This document shows, piece after piece, positions 47,568 to 59,500 of a stretch of 64,000 nucleotides of DNA. The position numbers and the translations under genes were made by a program. The notes under the pieces were generated by a model, which saw only the letters and a program-made list of their open reading frames with translations, was not told the DNA's origin and made no database searches. Every line of letters starts with the position of its first letter. The stretch's first letter is position 1. Origin of the DNA: Deuterostichococcus epilithicus (Eukaryota; Chlorophyta; Trebouxiophyceae; Prasiolales; Stichococcaceae); NCBI GenBank assembly GCA_033439295.1, contig JAVTLE010000021.1:2976009-3040008 (forward strand), in the 5' to 3' direction.

Positions 47568-48316
47568 CCGCCTGCATATAACCCCAAAGCATGAGCGCCG
47601 AAGGAGTTGGGCACTGCAATTGCACACAAAGCAACGTTGAGCAATCAGTCGACCTGGTAGATGGTCGAGGTCTGCTGCACGGTGGATGGTCACGAGCGCC
47701 TGTTGACTGCTGCATCTGCCGCCACCTGAGGCCGGTTGCACTGTGCTTTGTGCACTGCAGTCTGCGATCCATGTTGGGTGCAGCTACAGGGTGGCTGCAA
47801 AGTGATGTATGGGGTACCACAGCTCTGCCTGCGAAGTTGCGGTGCAATTCTGGCTGGATACTTCTGAAACAGTCTCAGCTGCAGCTGGCAATCCGAGCTG
47901 CAGATGGCCAGGAAGGTGAGAAGGTTGATCGAGACCAGCGGCAATCAGTGTTGGACAACACAGCTGTGTCTCATTGTCACGTGCACTCCACAGTCAAGTG
48001 AGTGCAAAACTTGCCAAAATTGCATGCAATGTTTGCTGCAGATCAACTTTGCCACGTCATCAGCGGAAGCACGGCGTGTTGTTGGAGAAGGATGTGATGC
48101 AGCATGGAGACAAGGATGTAGACGTTGACACAGCAACTATGCAGTCGGGCTAGGACAGCTGAGCACTTGCGTCGTTCGTATCGAGAAACATCCGCGAGAC
48201 TGGCAGACTGCTCACCCTGCGATCACAGGGCCTGCCTGAGAGTTGAGGCGGATCCCGACATCAGCACATTTCCGGAACGCTCCTCAGCCCCACGGCAGCA
48301 TTCGCAGCCTGCCGCC
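47568..48316. promoter_or_regulatory. Shared upstream region of two plastid-protein genes
   Basis: A 749 bp spacer between divergent starts. No exon or clear motif is seen. It is called regulatory by position only; both flanking genes appear to encode plastid proteins, so co-regulation is plausible. Confidence 0.35.
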
Positions 48317-50130
48317 ATGATGTTTACCCCCACAACTAGCATGCTGCCGTCAGTTTGCCACTGCACGCCCAGGCAAGCTCGCGCCGCTCCGTTGCACAAC
48401 GCTGGCGGCCATGGCACGTCGCTGCGGGTTGCACACCGCCCGCGGCAGGTACAGCGGTGCGCAGCTCAGCGGCAGACCATCTGCAGCGCGCAGACCGCGC
48501 AGGTGCTGCCCCACAGGACGTTCCAAACGCATTTTCTAAATTTCCTCTGGACTGCATCAGCCTCTATCGACAGCACCCGTGTATGTCGGTTGCAGCCTGC
48601 GTTTGGCCTGACAGCAACGGACCTTGCGACTTCCCCATTTCCGTAGGAGGGAAAGCTGATCAGTCAGGTGGAAATTCCCGCCTTCATCCCGCGGCAGGAC
48701 CTCATGGAGCAGCTCACCCGCTGGGCGCAGACAGCCGCGCAGGACGACGGCCACGCCAACTTCGGGTGAGCAGGTCAAACTTACAGCAAGCTGTGCTACG
48801 CTATTTCAACTTCGGCCTCGAATGGAGGTGGAGTGAGGCAGATATTTCGATGTGAATATCTGACGCGGCATACCGCACGCAGCCCATCCTGCTGGACCAT
48901 TACGCCGGCGGTACCCTCCCACGCTGATCCGTGTGCCGGGCGCGCAGGCTGCCAATGCGCGTGCTGAAGCTGGAGGACGACAGCGGCGTGCCGAGCGGTT
49001 TCGTCGTCGAGATTGTGCGCGACGGTATCACGGAGTCCAAAATCGGCATCGTGTTCGACGGCGAGGTGCGGCCTCCTGCCACCTGCAGCGCTTCCTTCCC
49101 TGTCGGGCAACCCAATCTCGCCGTGCCACGCCGCCTGGTCCATGCACATCGGCATGGAGTCACAGTCCAATCGCCCTTGCAGCAGAGCGGATCCATGGAC
49201 CACGACAGCGCGTCGCCAAGCCTGCCGGAAGCTGTCAGAAGCTCGATGATGAGTTGCTGGACCATGCGCTGCGCACAGGTCACGTCCAAGTACGAGTGGG
49301 TGGGCCGCGGAGCGGACGGCTTCCCCAGCCTGGAAGGCAAGGTCACTGAGATTCGGGGCAAGCACCTCATGATCAGGTGCGCCTCGCCGTGGGTGTCAAC
49401 TCTGCGCCCGCGACCCTAACTCGCCCGTGTTGCCGCCGGCGGCGGCGGCGCGGCGGCGAGCAGGCCCAGCAGCGGCGGCGGTTGCGGCCGCGGCGACAGC
49501 AGCCGCTGTGCGGTGGCAACGGCGGCTGTGGCAGTGGCCGGGGCGTTGGCAGGCCACGGCGTTGTCCATCGGCTGCGGCAGTGCCTGTGCAGGAGCGCCT
49601 GGCATGTGGGCTGTGCCAGCCCCAGCAGCCATGGGACATGCCCACAGCACACAGCAACACTGCAGCAGCTGACCTGCTGGCGCCGGGCGTCCCCCATGCT
49701 CCAGAAGCTGCCGGTGTCGATGCGTCAGCCATACAGAACGCTGTCTGTCCCCCCCAGCGGCCCGGGGGCCAGCGAGCCGCAAGCGCAGTGGCGGGATCAG
49801 CACCGCAGCACACGCCGTGATCTTGAACCCCTGCTGGAATGCAGGAAGCTGGACGACAACAAGGTCGACGAGCAGCTGCGCTCGGCAATTCGCGGCTTCT
49901 GCGAGGCTCTGGTGTCAGCACTCAACAAGTGCGCCACGCTTCATCCAACAGCCAATATGGATGCGCAAATGGATGCGCAATCTTGCGTAAGCACCCGCGT
50001 GCCGCAGCATGTGAACGCGCCCCTTGCCCAATATGCAGTCATGTATGGGGGCAGCAGAGCGAAAGTGTGCACACTTCTTCGGTGCAGGTACTACGCCTTC
50101 GGATCTGCATTCACAGACGACACGACATAG
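48317..50130 (+). CDS. Conserved plastid protein of unknown function
   Basis: Six exons give a closed frame of 215 residues: 48317-48502, 48647-48765, 48948-49065, 49279-49376, 49845-49928 and 50088-50130 (TAG). The start codon sits in GCCGCCATGATG, a strong context. The first exon codes 62 residues rich in Ser, Thr, Arg, Ala and His with no acidic residue, typical of a chloroplast transit peptide. The mature part reads QVEIPAFIPRQDLMEQLTRW, HANFGLPMRVLKLEDD, VVEIVRDGITESKIGIVFDG, KYEWVGRGADGFPSLEGK, KLDDNKVDEQLRSAIRGFCE and ends YYAFGSAFTDDTT. These blocks look strongly conserved with plant and algal plastid proteins I cannot name; no catalytic motif is evident. There is no membrane segment, so stroma or lumen are both possible. 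Confidence 0.82.
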
Positions 50131-50707
50131 AGCCGCTGACGATCTCAATCCTCATACGCCACTCAGAGGGTCCTGAGTCCAATGATCAACCGTGGTCCGG
50201 CTGACAGCGGAAGTGCAGTGTCGGGAACTGGTGAGGAGGGATGGACGCTGCTCACCGCTGTGAGGCTCGTCCTGCCTGCGTGCCACCATCGAACGCCAGT
50301 GCTGATTGACTGGAGTGGGAGCTTGTCGTACGCCAGCCCTGCGTCGTGCTTGCTGACGGCGAGATCTTCTTCTGTAAAAACTGCAATAGTTTCACACAGC
50401 TTTGCACCGCCAAACGTCCTTCCATACAGGTCCTCCGCAAACGAACCCTTTCGCTTTATGCTCTCACCCTCCAGCCTGAACATCAATCCATGATACCTGC
50501 TGTGCTTCCTCAATATCAGGTGACAACAGGTGCGCTGCCTCAGAACTGCCACGATAACCTATATTACACGGATGACAGCTGTGCTGCCGCCCAAACAGAG
50601 CACAGTGTCACCTGGCAACGATGTCATGCGATGCGCTCAAATTTTTTGCGAGCCACCAGAGGCTCTGTGTCCGTGCCCTCTGAGGACACTCTATGGCCGC
50701 TCTCACT
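50131..50707. other. Convergent intergenic spacer
   Basis: Lies between the ends of the plastid-protein gene (+) and the ATPase gene (-). No gene or repeat is recognised. Confidence 0.45.
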
Positions 50708-53700
50708 TCATTGCGACTCTGTCGCGGGTGCCTTACGGACCCGCACCTTCACCCGTTTCCTGCTGCCGCTGCCGCCAGCGGCGCCAGCGCCGCCGCTGCG
50801 GTGATCCGGTAGCCTCACTTCCTCCCAGTCGGAGTTCCCCTCGCTCGCCTCGCCGCTGCCGTCTGCCCTGTGCTCGCCGCTGTCGCTTTTGCCGCCATCA
50901 GTGCCCGTCTCGCCGCCGCCATCCGCAACCCCGCTGCCGTGTGCTGCGCCACCACTGCCTGCTACTCCGCCGGCGCCGCCTGCCGCCTTGCTCCCGCTCT
51001 CTGACCTATCGCTGCCAGGACCCGCTGCCTCGCGGCCGTTTCCGCCCCGGTGTGCTGCCTCCTCTGCTGCGTCGTGCTGGCTGCCCATGCCGGTGCTGCT
51101 GTGGCGGCCCATGACTCCACTGGCTGCCTCTGGCGACGAGTCGTTGCGAGCCGACTCTGACGCTGCGCCCTGGGCAGTGGCGCCGGCCACTCCAGCGGCG
51201 CGCGTGCCGTTGCGCCAGCCCCGCGGCCGGATGTGACTGCTGCCATTTGCCAGATACTGCGCATACAGCGCCGATGGCTTCGAACCGAACATGACCTCCT
51301 GCAGACAAGCACCGTGGCATGTTGAGGAGTGCCAGCCCAGATGTGGGCAGTGCATGCAAGACTGGCTGTCCAACGCCGCAGCCCATCTGCTGTCAGTCTC
51401 ACGCCCATGCGGGAACGGCTGAGCAAACCACAGGACGGCGCCGCGGCCGCCTCCCAGCCACTGCTGCCTTCAGTGTCACCAGCCTAGACAGGCATCTGCT
51501 CTGTGAGCCGCCCCCTGCAACATGCAATCCACAAAAAAATCCGAACCCAAACCCACCTGGTGCGGGTAGTGGCGGACGAAAACGCGCGAGGCCAGCAGCG
51601 CCTTCTGGTGTCCCGGCTGCGGCACCGCGGCGGTCCACGCCGAGACGCTGATGCCCGCCCACTCGTCCCGCCCGCCGCCCGCCGCCAGCAGCTCCTTGAT
51701 GGCCGCCAGGCCGCCGTCACGCCGGGCGCCCTTGCACATGTGGCAGGAGGTTCTCGAGGTTAGGGTTTAGGGTTTGCCGTGGCAGCCCTGGGACGGACTT
51801 CGTGTAGGCGCCGGCGGTGCTGCCAGCTGGCATCTTGGAATGCGACAGCTGGCCATGTCACATCGACGGAAGCATGCACAGACCAGAACGTGAGCTACGC
51901 CGCTGTGCATTTGAAAGTGTTGGGTGAGGGCCGCTGAAGGACGTTGTCAGGGGAGCTCACCTTATCCAGCAAGCCCGCCACCTGGCACCCAGCATAATTG
52001 ATAATCAGTGCACAGCAAGCGTCCAGGACCAGCAATCACTTGCGGCAAGAGAACCAAAACATCAGCTGAGTAACGCCAAATCATCCATTAGCTAAGTAAT
52101 CCCAACCATTTGGTACCTTGAACTCGTCGGCTGCCGCCTCTACCACCGAGTGCAGCGCATCTGCGGGCAGCAGACCATGTATGAGCCAGATCGTGCAGCC
52201 CCCGCTCTTTGGCAACAACACATTATGCAACGCCTGCACCATTCACCAGCCCGCTGGTGTGAGGCAGCATGCAAGGGTGCGACGGCGGCTATGCGTCACG
52301 AGTGAGCACCGCGTGACACTCTGCAGGGTCTGTGCCAGGCATCTCCCGAACCCGCTGAAACGGACAGCCTCGCTGGGATGTGGTGCCTGCGCATGCGCCA
52401 TGCAATCGCTGTGCAAACGCAGCGCCTGAGGTCGCACCATGGCCTGGGCGGGCTGGGAGTTTAGAGTTTAGGCCCACCGTGGCAGTTGATGCCCATGTCG
52501 GCGATGCTGGTGGCCACGTGCGACAGCAGCCCGATGCGGCCGCCCGCGACGCCGTACACCGCCGCCGCGTCTGCCGGCGACACCCCGCGTCCTGTTAGGT
52601 ACTTCAGGGCCTCGTCTTCCGTCACGTCGTCCACCGTCACAAAGCCGCTGACGTTGGCGCGCGACCAGCTGGATCGGCCTGCAGAGCGAGTAGCGATACC
52701 CCTTTCAGGGTTTAGCCTGCCGGCACGGAGCCGGTGACATCGGCGCGCGGCCGACCGGAGCCGCCCCTTGCGCAGGGGCCGAGCCTTGACGTTCCACGGT
52801 CCTGCCGAGGCTGCTGTGCGCAGAGCAAGGAGTTCCTCGATCGTGCCGTGAGCTTGCGGCCCACATTGCATAGGAAGAGGCGACAGGGCACAGCAGCACG
52901 CAAGCCTACCGCGTCAGTCAGACGCGCCCGAGGGCACGCACAGCGCACAGGACACCGGAAGACACATCCCACTGCCGCAGCTGCTCGCATAGGCCTCGAA
53001 AGTAGCACAGGGTCGATAGTTTGATCTGTCTTGGTGTAGGCTTCAGGCGCATGAGACTGCGCGCAGGACTGAGCCACAGCAGGCTTGGGGGGCAGGACCG
53101 CACGCTTCATCTGGGACAGCGCCGGGCCGTCGGACAGCACGAACACGACGCGCAGCAGGCCCGCGTTGGACCATGCCTTGGCATGCCCCTGCAGCTCTTC
53201 CAGCAGCCCCGGCTGCTTCTCCGCCAGCCTGCGGAGCAGTCGGGCGGGAACCAAGGCATCAGAGTAGGGCCAAGGACCACGACTCAGGGGGATGATGTCA
53301 AGGGGCACCGCGCAGCCTGCAGCCGCTCCAGCAGCCCCGGCTGCTGTGGCACCAGCCTGCAGCAGGGGGCGGGAAGCGAGGTTCGGGGGCTGTTACCGCC
53401 CACAAGCCTCGCGAGGGAAACATACGCCGTCGCACGGTCCTTGGTGCGTTCCACCGAAGCCCTNGCTGCCCNGCCAAGNATGCAGCNGTGCGATNGCTTA
53501 GAACCCGCCCCCCTCAACCCCCCTCATCAAACCAAAACTCCAGGCCCGCCGCCTGTTGCCCGGGCGGCAAGGCCNACATGTTGTGAAACCTTGTCCCTGC
53601 TTAGATCTAGCTCACCTGTCGACATCATCAAAAACCAGCACCACCGGCCGTCGCGTGCGCAGCTGGTATGCGCGAGCCCCCCTGACCAGCGCGTCGATCG

Positions 53701-55125
53701 CGGTGTCAATCTGGTCCTTGCACTCGCCGCTGCCACCACCCGGGAATACTGCCTGCGCAGGGGACAACAACACTCCATGCCCTGCGTACTTCCTGCTCGC
53801 TCGACTCGCAGCTGTGGAGAGAGGCGGCAAAGCGTCCAGGACCAGAGTGCAAAACTGCAAGCGTGGATGCTGCACTGTGGCTTTTCCACCACTGTTTCGT
53901 GAGCGTACCTTGACCAGGTTGCTTTGCACCATGTTGATCACGTTGAGCGCCCCACCCTGGACTGGAAAGCACAGCCTGCCATCACGATGAGCGCTGCTGG
54001 CTGTCCTTCGTGCTCAGGGGGGGCACAATTGGCATTGGGAGTGGATTGTGTCGGCGTGTCTGCTGCCATGCAGAGTCGCGCACATGCATGACTCACAATC
54101 GATGGCCTGCGCCAGCTCCGAGCCGAACATATCAGGCACGGTAATCTGGACATAAATGACGCCCGCGCCGACCTGTAAGCGCCCGAAAGGTGCCACATTT
54201 TCGTTTGAGCATGTGCATGCGACCGGAGCAGAAACAGCAGCCTTGTAGCAGGCAAGGTGATCAACACTCTTCGACAGTCTTGCACACACCACAGTGGTGG
54301 GCTCACACGCAGCAGCAGTGGCACACACGTGGCGGGACACACCTCCTCACATGCAAGGCGCACAATGTGCGTCTTGCCGCTGCAGGGAGCAGAAAGTCTC
54401 GTAATTGCATGGTCATCGCATGGCTCGTTACACAGTGCTCCACGTGCCTGGCTGCCGCTCAGTCCAATCGTCAAGACGTTCCACCAGAGTGCACATAACA
54501 TGACCTGAAAGGGGGACTCAAGTTGTAGTAGTGACACGTCGCAGAGGGGCAATTCTCCTGCCAGTGTGTTGGCAAGAACTTCAAGGTGAGGAAGGAAAGG
54601 CAACGACTCAACGAGTTGGGGGCGCCGAGGATGCAGTAGTATGCATCGCTTGGCAGGTCGTCGCCGGGCTGCAGCAACCGCGAGACGCGCTTCATGAGGT
54701 CCGGCCGCCGCTGGAAGTGGCGGGCCTGCGTCCCCCGCGACACCAGCTGTGCAGATGCCGAGCAGAAGCCCCCCGAAATGCGCCTGCGTGGCCCGCTCGT
54801 ATAATATGAACAGGTGTTGCAGGACGACCGAAGCGACGTTGGAGGAGGATGGCGCAGGGAGACGCGGGCCATGCGATGATCCGCAACACAGGCATGCTCG
54901 CTCTGGGATCCATTCCAAATGGCCGTGTCCGTGCAAATGCGCAGTGTAACAATTGTGGTCTTGCAATCCTCACTGATAGACGCGGTGGCTGTTCCACCGG
55001 GTGCAAGCCCATGCGGAGAGGCCCTGAGCGCCAACGACCCCGCCGCCACCGACCACGATGCGCTTGAGCCAGCGCTGGATGTCGGCGCTGCTGCTATCGA
55101 AGATTTTCTGGAAGTTCATCGCCAT
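50708..55125 (-). CDS. P-loop ATPase (AAA+/STAND-like) with Gly/Ser-rich C-tail
   Basis: The start ATG at 55125 gives MAMNFQKIFDSSSADIQRWL and a glycine-rich turn. A later exon (about 54760-54617) has RPDLMKRVSRLLQPGDDLPS, then DAYYCILGAPNS, which splices in phase to GKTHIVRLACEE. This makes the Walker A GAPNSGKT. Then come GVIYVQITVPDMFGSELAQA, DQIDTAIDALVRGARAYQLR and Walker B PVVLVFDDVDR (about 53655-53620). ALVPARLLRRLAEKQPGLLE and LLRVVFVLSDGPALSQMK follow (a sensor-like strand). The C-terminal helical part is VTVDDVTEDEALKYLTGRG, DAAAVYGVAGGRIGLLSH and AAIKELLAAGGGRDEW. The last exon (51300-50708) is a tail of nearly 200 residues of Gly, Ser and Ala ending in basic KRVKVRVRKA. The order fits an AAA+/STAND NTPase; its target is unknown. 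Five isolated N bases lie in an intron at about 53464-53575. Confidence 0.78.
51758..51776 (-). repeat. Interstitial telomere-like motif in intron
   Basis: About two and a half TTTAGGG-type units on the + strand, thus CCCTAAA on the coding strand. It lies roughly 30-40 nt before the acceptor of the exon coding RRDGGLAAIKELL. Confidence 0.8.
52640..52765 (-). repeat. Exon echo in ATPase gene (VSGF exon)
   Basis: The exon edge at 52641-52680 (AAGCCGCTGACGTTGGCGCG, continuing CGACC) has a diverged copy at about 52731-52762 (AGCCGGTGACATCGGCGCGC, continuing GGCCGACCGGA) in the intron on its 5' side. Confidence 0.75.
53184..53373 (-). repeat. Exon echo in ATPase gene (QPGLLEEL exon)
   Basis: The exon block at 53187-53252 (with CCAGCAGCCCCGGCTGCT) recurs at about 53314-53372 with the same core and flanks. 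Translated, the copy reads VPQQPGLLERLQ against LAEKQPGLLEELQ in the exon. Period is about 120-125 bp. Confidence 0.88.
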
Positions 55126-56588
55126 GACTGCTTAGCACAGCCGGCCCGCCGCCGCTGCCGGCGCGGGCCTCACATCAGGCATCAAGGTGCCAATGACGTT
55201 CCAACTGCAGCAAGTTCTTGCAGAAGCAGTTAAACCTAGTGCGGCCTGAAGGCATCCTGCTAGCAGAGTTGAAAGCATGTTTAGTTTCCGGATCAGAAAT
55301 GATTGATGTACGACATACCAAGGCATCAAGAGATACTGCACAAGCCACGATACCGCAACAGCACTAGTATCATCTGTTTTGCCATCTGAGAACCGCGCGA
55401 CCCACGCCGGCGCAAGCCACACATCCTTATTCCTTTTCGGAACAAATGCCGAATGCTCCCCGTGTTTGTGCAATTGCTCACGCACCTTGAGAGGTTGAAG
55501 CAACTTTCGCACAGGCGCTGACCTTTCCCATCAGCAAGAACAGCCGATCTGAGCTGTCTGAGCGCTTTCACCAGCAGCTTATCATCAGCTGAAGTCGTTG
55601 TACTTGTCGGGGCGAACGATTCGACTCTGTGTGCGAGGGCGCTGGATGCGGTCGGTGACCGACAGCGTGAAGGAAGGGCGCGGTGGTCGAGGTGAGCGCT
55701 GCAGGCTTGCAAACCAGCACCTACTCGTTCGCATCGATCAGATGCTTCTCTGATACATCGGCGACGCGACTGCGTCAGCCCTGTATCGCTGTAGGCAACG
55801 GGTTTGACAACTGGCGCGCACACCGACGGGGTCGTGCTTGTGATGTTTCGCCCAGCGATCGGGCCGTCAGCCTAGGAGCAGCGCCACATTCATGTCGTAG
55901 CGATGGTGCATGACGGGCCATCCGGCGCCGTCGCTTCGTGGCGACATGCCCTGGTCGCCCTCCCATCACTCCTGCTGTGGTAGTTGCACCGCATAGGACA
56001 TAGGCTGCCATTCCGCGTCGCGCGTTTTGTGCGTAAGACGCGTGCAATGCCGTGCATGTGAGCTCTCTGACTTGCTCGCCGCTTTTCTCGGTAGCGAACA
56101 CGTGAGGGTGCTCGCACTGGTAAGGACTTGGTGACCTTTCTTGCGTCAGTTGCCCATGCGGGGTTCATACAAGCGCTACAGTGTTTTGAACGTCTCAGCG
56201 CGGGGACGCTAGCGCGCGTGTGGCCGTCAGTGCTGAGAAATTCCAGGTGATTAGCCAGGCTGTGATCGCCAGTTGAGACCTCCTCGGTGCGAACCTCGAC
56301 TGTCGTGCACCTTCACCCGCACGAGCTTGCTCGCAGAGTCAGGCCCTTGTGATGCTACCGACTTGCGCCTACACACTAAGCAGGCCGAGCCCGCGCAGCA
56401 CAGGGGTCAAGTCACAGCGCACCTGACTTGTGAACCGTTTCGTTTCAGCAGGGCTGTAGCAGCGCTTGCAGACCAGCTCGGTGGCGCGGCAATGTGCCAC
56501 ACGTCGCATTCCGAATGTATCACCTGATGTGACGGCGCATGCTGCCGCTTCCTGACGCTATGGTGGCGCTGCACAGGGACCCGCAGCC
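55126..56588. promoter_or_regulatory. Shared upstream region of ATPase and bromodomain genes
   Basis: A 1.46 kb divergent spacer. No exon with homology and no obvious repeat are seen, and the open frames in it are short and unmatched. It is called regulatory only from position. Confidence 0.35.
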
Positions 56589-59500
56589 ATGAGGCCGGAG
56601 GAGCCTCAGCCACCACGGCAGCAGGCGGCCGCAGGTGACACGGAGCAAGCAGCAGCAGCGTCTGCGGCGCTGACAGCGGCGGTCTCTGCGCCAGCAGCAC
56701 TGCCAAGCGCCATTGCGGCGGAGGCTGGCAGCCCGCCGGCGACGGGTGCTGCAGCAGGGGCAGGCGGCTTTGCCTTTGCCGCGGCGGCAGGCTGCGCGAC
56801 GCCCGCGCCGTTGGGCAAGCCGGTGCGGCCGCAGGCTGCCAGCAGTGGCGGCGGCGGCGGCAATCCGGCAGCAAAGCGGTCGCTTGCGCAGCTGCAGGCG
56901 GGCAGCGTGTCGGATGCGGGGCGGGGCGGCCCAGTGCAATCGGGAGCCTCCCAGCCCGGCGCACAGCAGACAAGCCAGCCAAACGGGCAGCATCAGCTTC
57001 AGCAGCTGCACCAGCCGCCGGCGAAGGCGGTGGCCTTCAGCAGCCCTAATGCGGGGCCGCCGCTCAGCCCAACAGGCGTACCGCCCTTCAGCCCGCTGAC
57101 GGCCAGCCCGGGCACGCCCATGGAGCTGCGTGCGGCATCTGTCGCACTGCTGACGGTCAGTAGCATGCTGGGCACGTATCTGACATGAGAGTGAGATGCA
57201 TGACCGGCGTGAGCGGCACCTGCGTGAATGACGTGGCGAACAGCTGCTGCACCGCTGCCGCCGTCCACGACACTCTCATTGCAGCTGCTCCTGCGGACGC
57301 GCCAGGGAGTTGACGAAGCGCTTCCGCCCGCCCTCTCTCGACGCGCTCCTCATGCCCTGTCGCTGGTGGCACCACCAGGCGGCGGGCGGCGGCAAACCGG
57401 GCGCCGCGCCGTCGCCGTCGGGCGCGCCGCTGCAGTACCTTGAGGCGCTGCTGGCGCGGCTGGGACAGCTGGACCGGGAGGGTTACTTCGAGGACCCCGT
57501 CGACGAGGACGAAGCGCCCGGGTGGGTGGCTGCCTGCGGGCCGGTCCGAGCGTACATGTCCAGGCCCGCCTGCCGATCCGTTCATTCCTGTGCCCGACAC
57601 CGCGTCCGGTGCCCCGCGGGAGGTTCCCAACCCCAGGACGACTGAAATCAACGGAGGACTGTGCAGGAACGGGTTGCCCCGCCCATCGCTTTGCTCCAGA
57701 AGCCCGCGAGCAGCGGATACTGCTGTGACGCGCGCACGTGCTGTGCTGTCCCAGACGGCTTGCCCCCCTGCATATGCGCCACATGCAATCCTGGGGCAGT
57801 GCGACACACACCATGACGATAAGCTCAGACCTTTCAAACCTCTTTCAATCTCGTCCTGCAGGTACTACAGCTTCATAAAGCAGCCGCTGTGCTTTCGCGA
57901 CATGCGCGAGCGGCTGCGGCGAGGGCAGTACCGCACCTGGGGCGGTCTCACGGACGACTTCGAGCTAATCTGCGCCAACGCGACTGCGTTCAACCAGAAG
58001 CGGTCGCAGGTGCACCGCGCGGCGGTCGCCATGCAGCGCGCCGGCCAGCTGCTGCTGCAGGTGGGTCGCTCTTCCTAGAGACATGTCTCCCTGCGGCATC
58101 TGCCGAAGTCCCTCACCCAAGCTCATCGTGCATGCGTGTTGATGTCACACATGCACTGCACTCACCGACAAGTTGCAGCGGTGCTCTGTGGAGCACAGCC
58201 ACCGTGAAAGCGCCGCATGCTGGACTGTGCGCGACACCGCAGCGTGCTGACCGCCAGATGAGCAAACCCTCTTTCACGCAGAACGCGGAGCCTTCAGGCC
58301 GCATTGCTATTGCGGCGCTCCACCCGGAGGGGCCACGCGGCGCTGCTGCTGATGCGCGCCGCGAGAGGTTTGACCCGCGCACTACAGGTGAGACCGCTCT
58401 CGTTTCTCTGCAATTTCTGCCGTCTATAAATAAAAATGTGCCCACTGCACCCCAGCACACAGACTGCAGAACCATTTGTTGTGGGCCAAGTGGACACGGC
58501 TGTGCGTGCAATCCAAAAGCAGCCTCGCTTCGGGGTCAGCGTTGTGTGCACGAACTCCGCCTGACTCGCACCGTCTGCATGCTCGTGCAGGCAGCCACGC
58601 CGGCGGCGTCGTGCTGCGTCTGGGCGGCAGCCCGGTTGTGNCGCCGCCCGCCTCGCCCGCCGCCGCACTCACGCCGCCCGGCGTGCTGCGCTCGACGTCG
58701 CTGGCGGACACCGCCACGACGCCGGACGCGTCGGGCGGCAGCGGCGGCCGCGGTGGAGGCCCGCTAAACCCTGGCGACCAGCTAAACCCTGGCGAGCCGC
58801 TGGACACCGAGGACGAGGGCTACAGCAGCTACTCCGACATGGAGCCCGACCCGGGGCCGGGGTACCTCGGCAGCGCCGTCGCCGCGCGGGCGGCAGACGG
58901 CAGCGGTGGCGCAGGCGGCGCGACGGGCGCGTCGGCGGGCGGCGGCGGCGGCGGCGGCGGCAGCGCTGCCCGACCTCGGCGCCGTGCTCGGCAGCATCTC
59001 GAGGGCGCGACGCGGGTGCCGTGGCCGGCGCCCGCGGCCGGTGGGCCCGCCGCCACCACTGCCGCCACCGCCGCCGCCGCCGCCGCCGCAGCAGCAGCAG
59101 GTGGTGCGGCCAGCGGCGGGGCGCCTTCCGATGCGGCAACCTCCGGCCCNTCGACGTCCGGCGCGGCGTCGGGCGGCGGCGCGGGCGGCGGCTCCGGCGG
59201 CGCGGCCGGCGGCGGCAAGGCGCAGCGGGCACGCAGCCACCGTGCCGTGGCGCGTCCGCCCGGGCGCTCGGTGCGGACGAGCGCCTGGAAGGAGGCGCGG
59301 CGCGGCATCGAGTGGCGCGCCCGCTGGCTGCAGCTGCGGCTGCGCGGGCTGGCACACCAGCGGGAGCGCCATGCAGCGGCGCTTGCCGAGCTGCAGGTGG
59401 GCTGTCCTGTCGTCTGGCGGCTGAACTGTTGTAGACCTTCTCTGGCCTGGTTGCACCTGGTTTGCCGTGTGTCACCCTGGCTGGCGGCAGGGTGTGCAGG

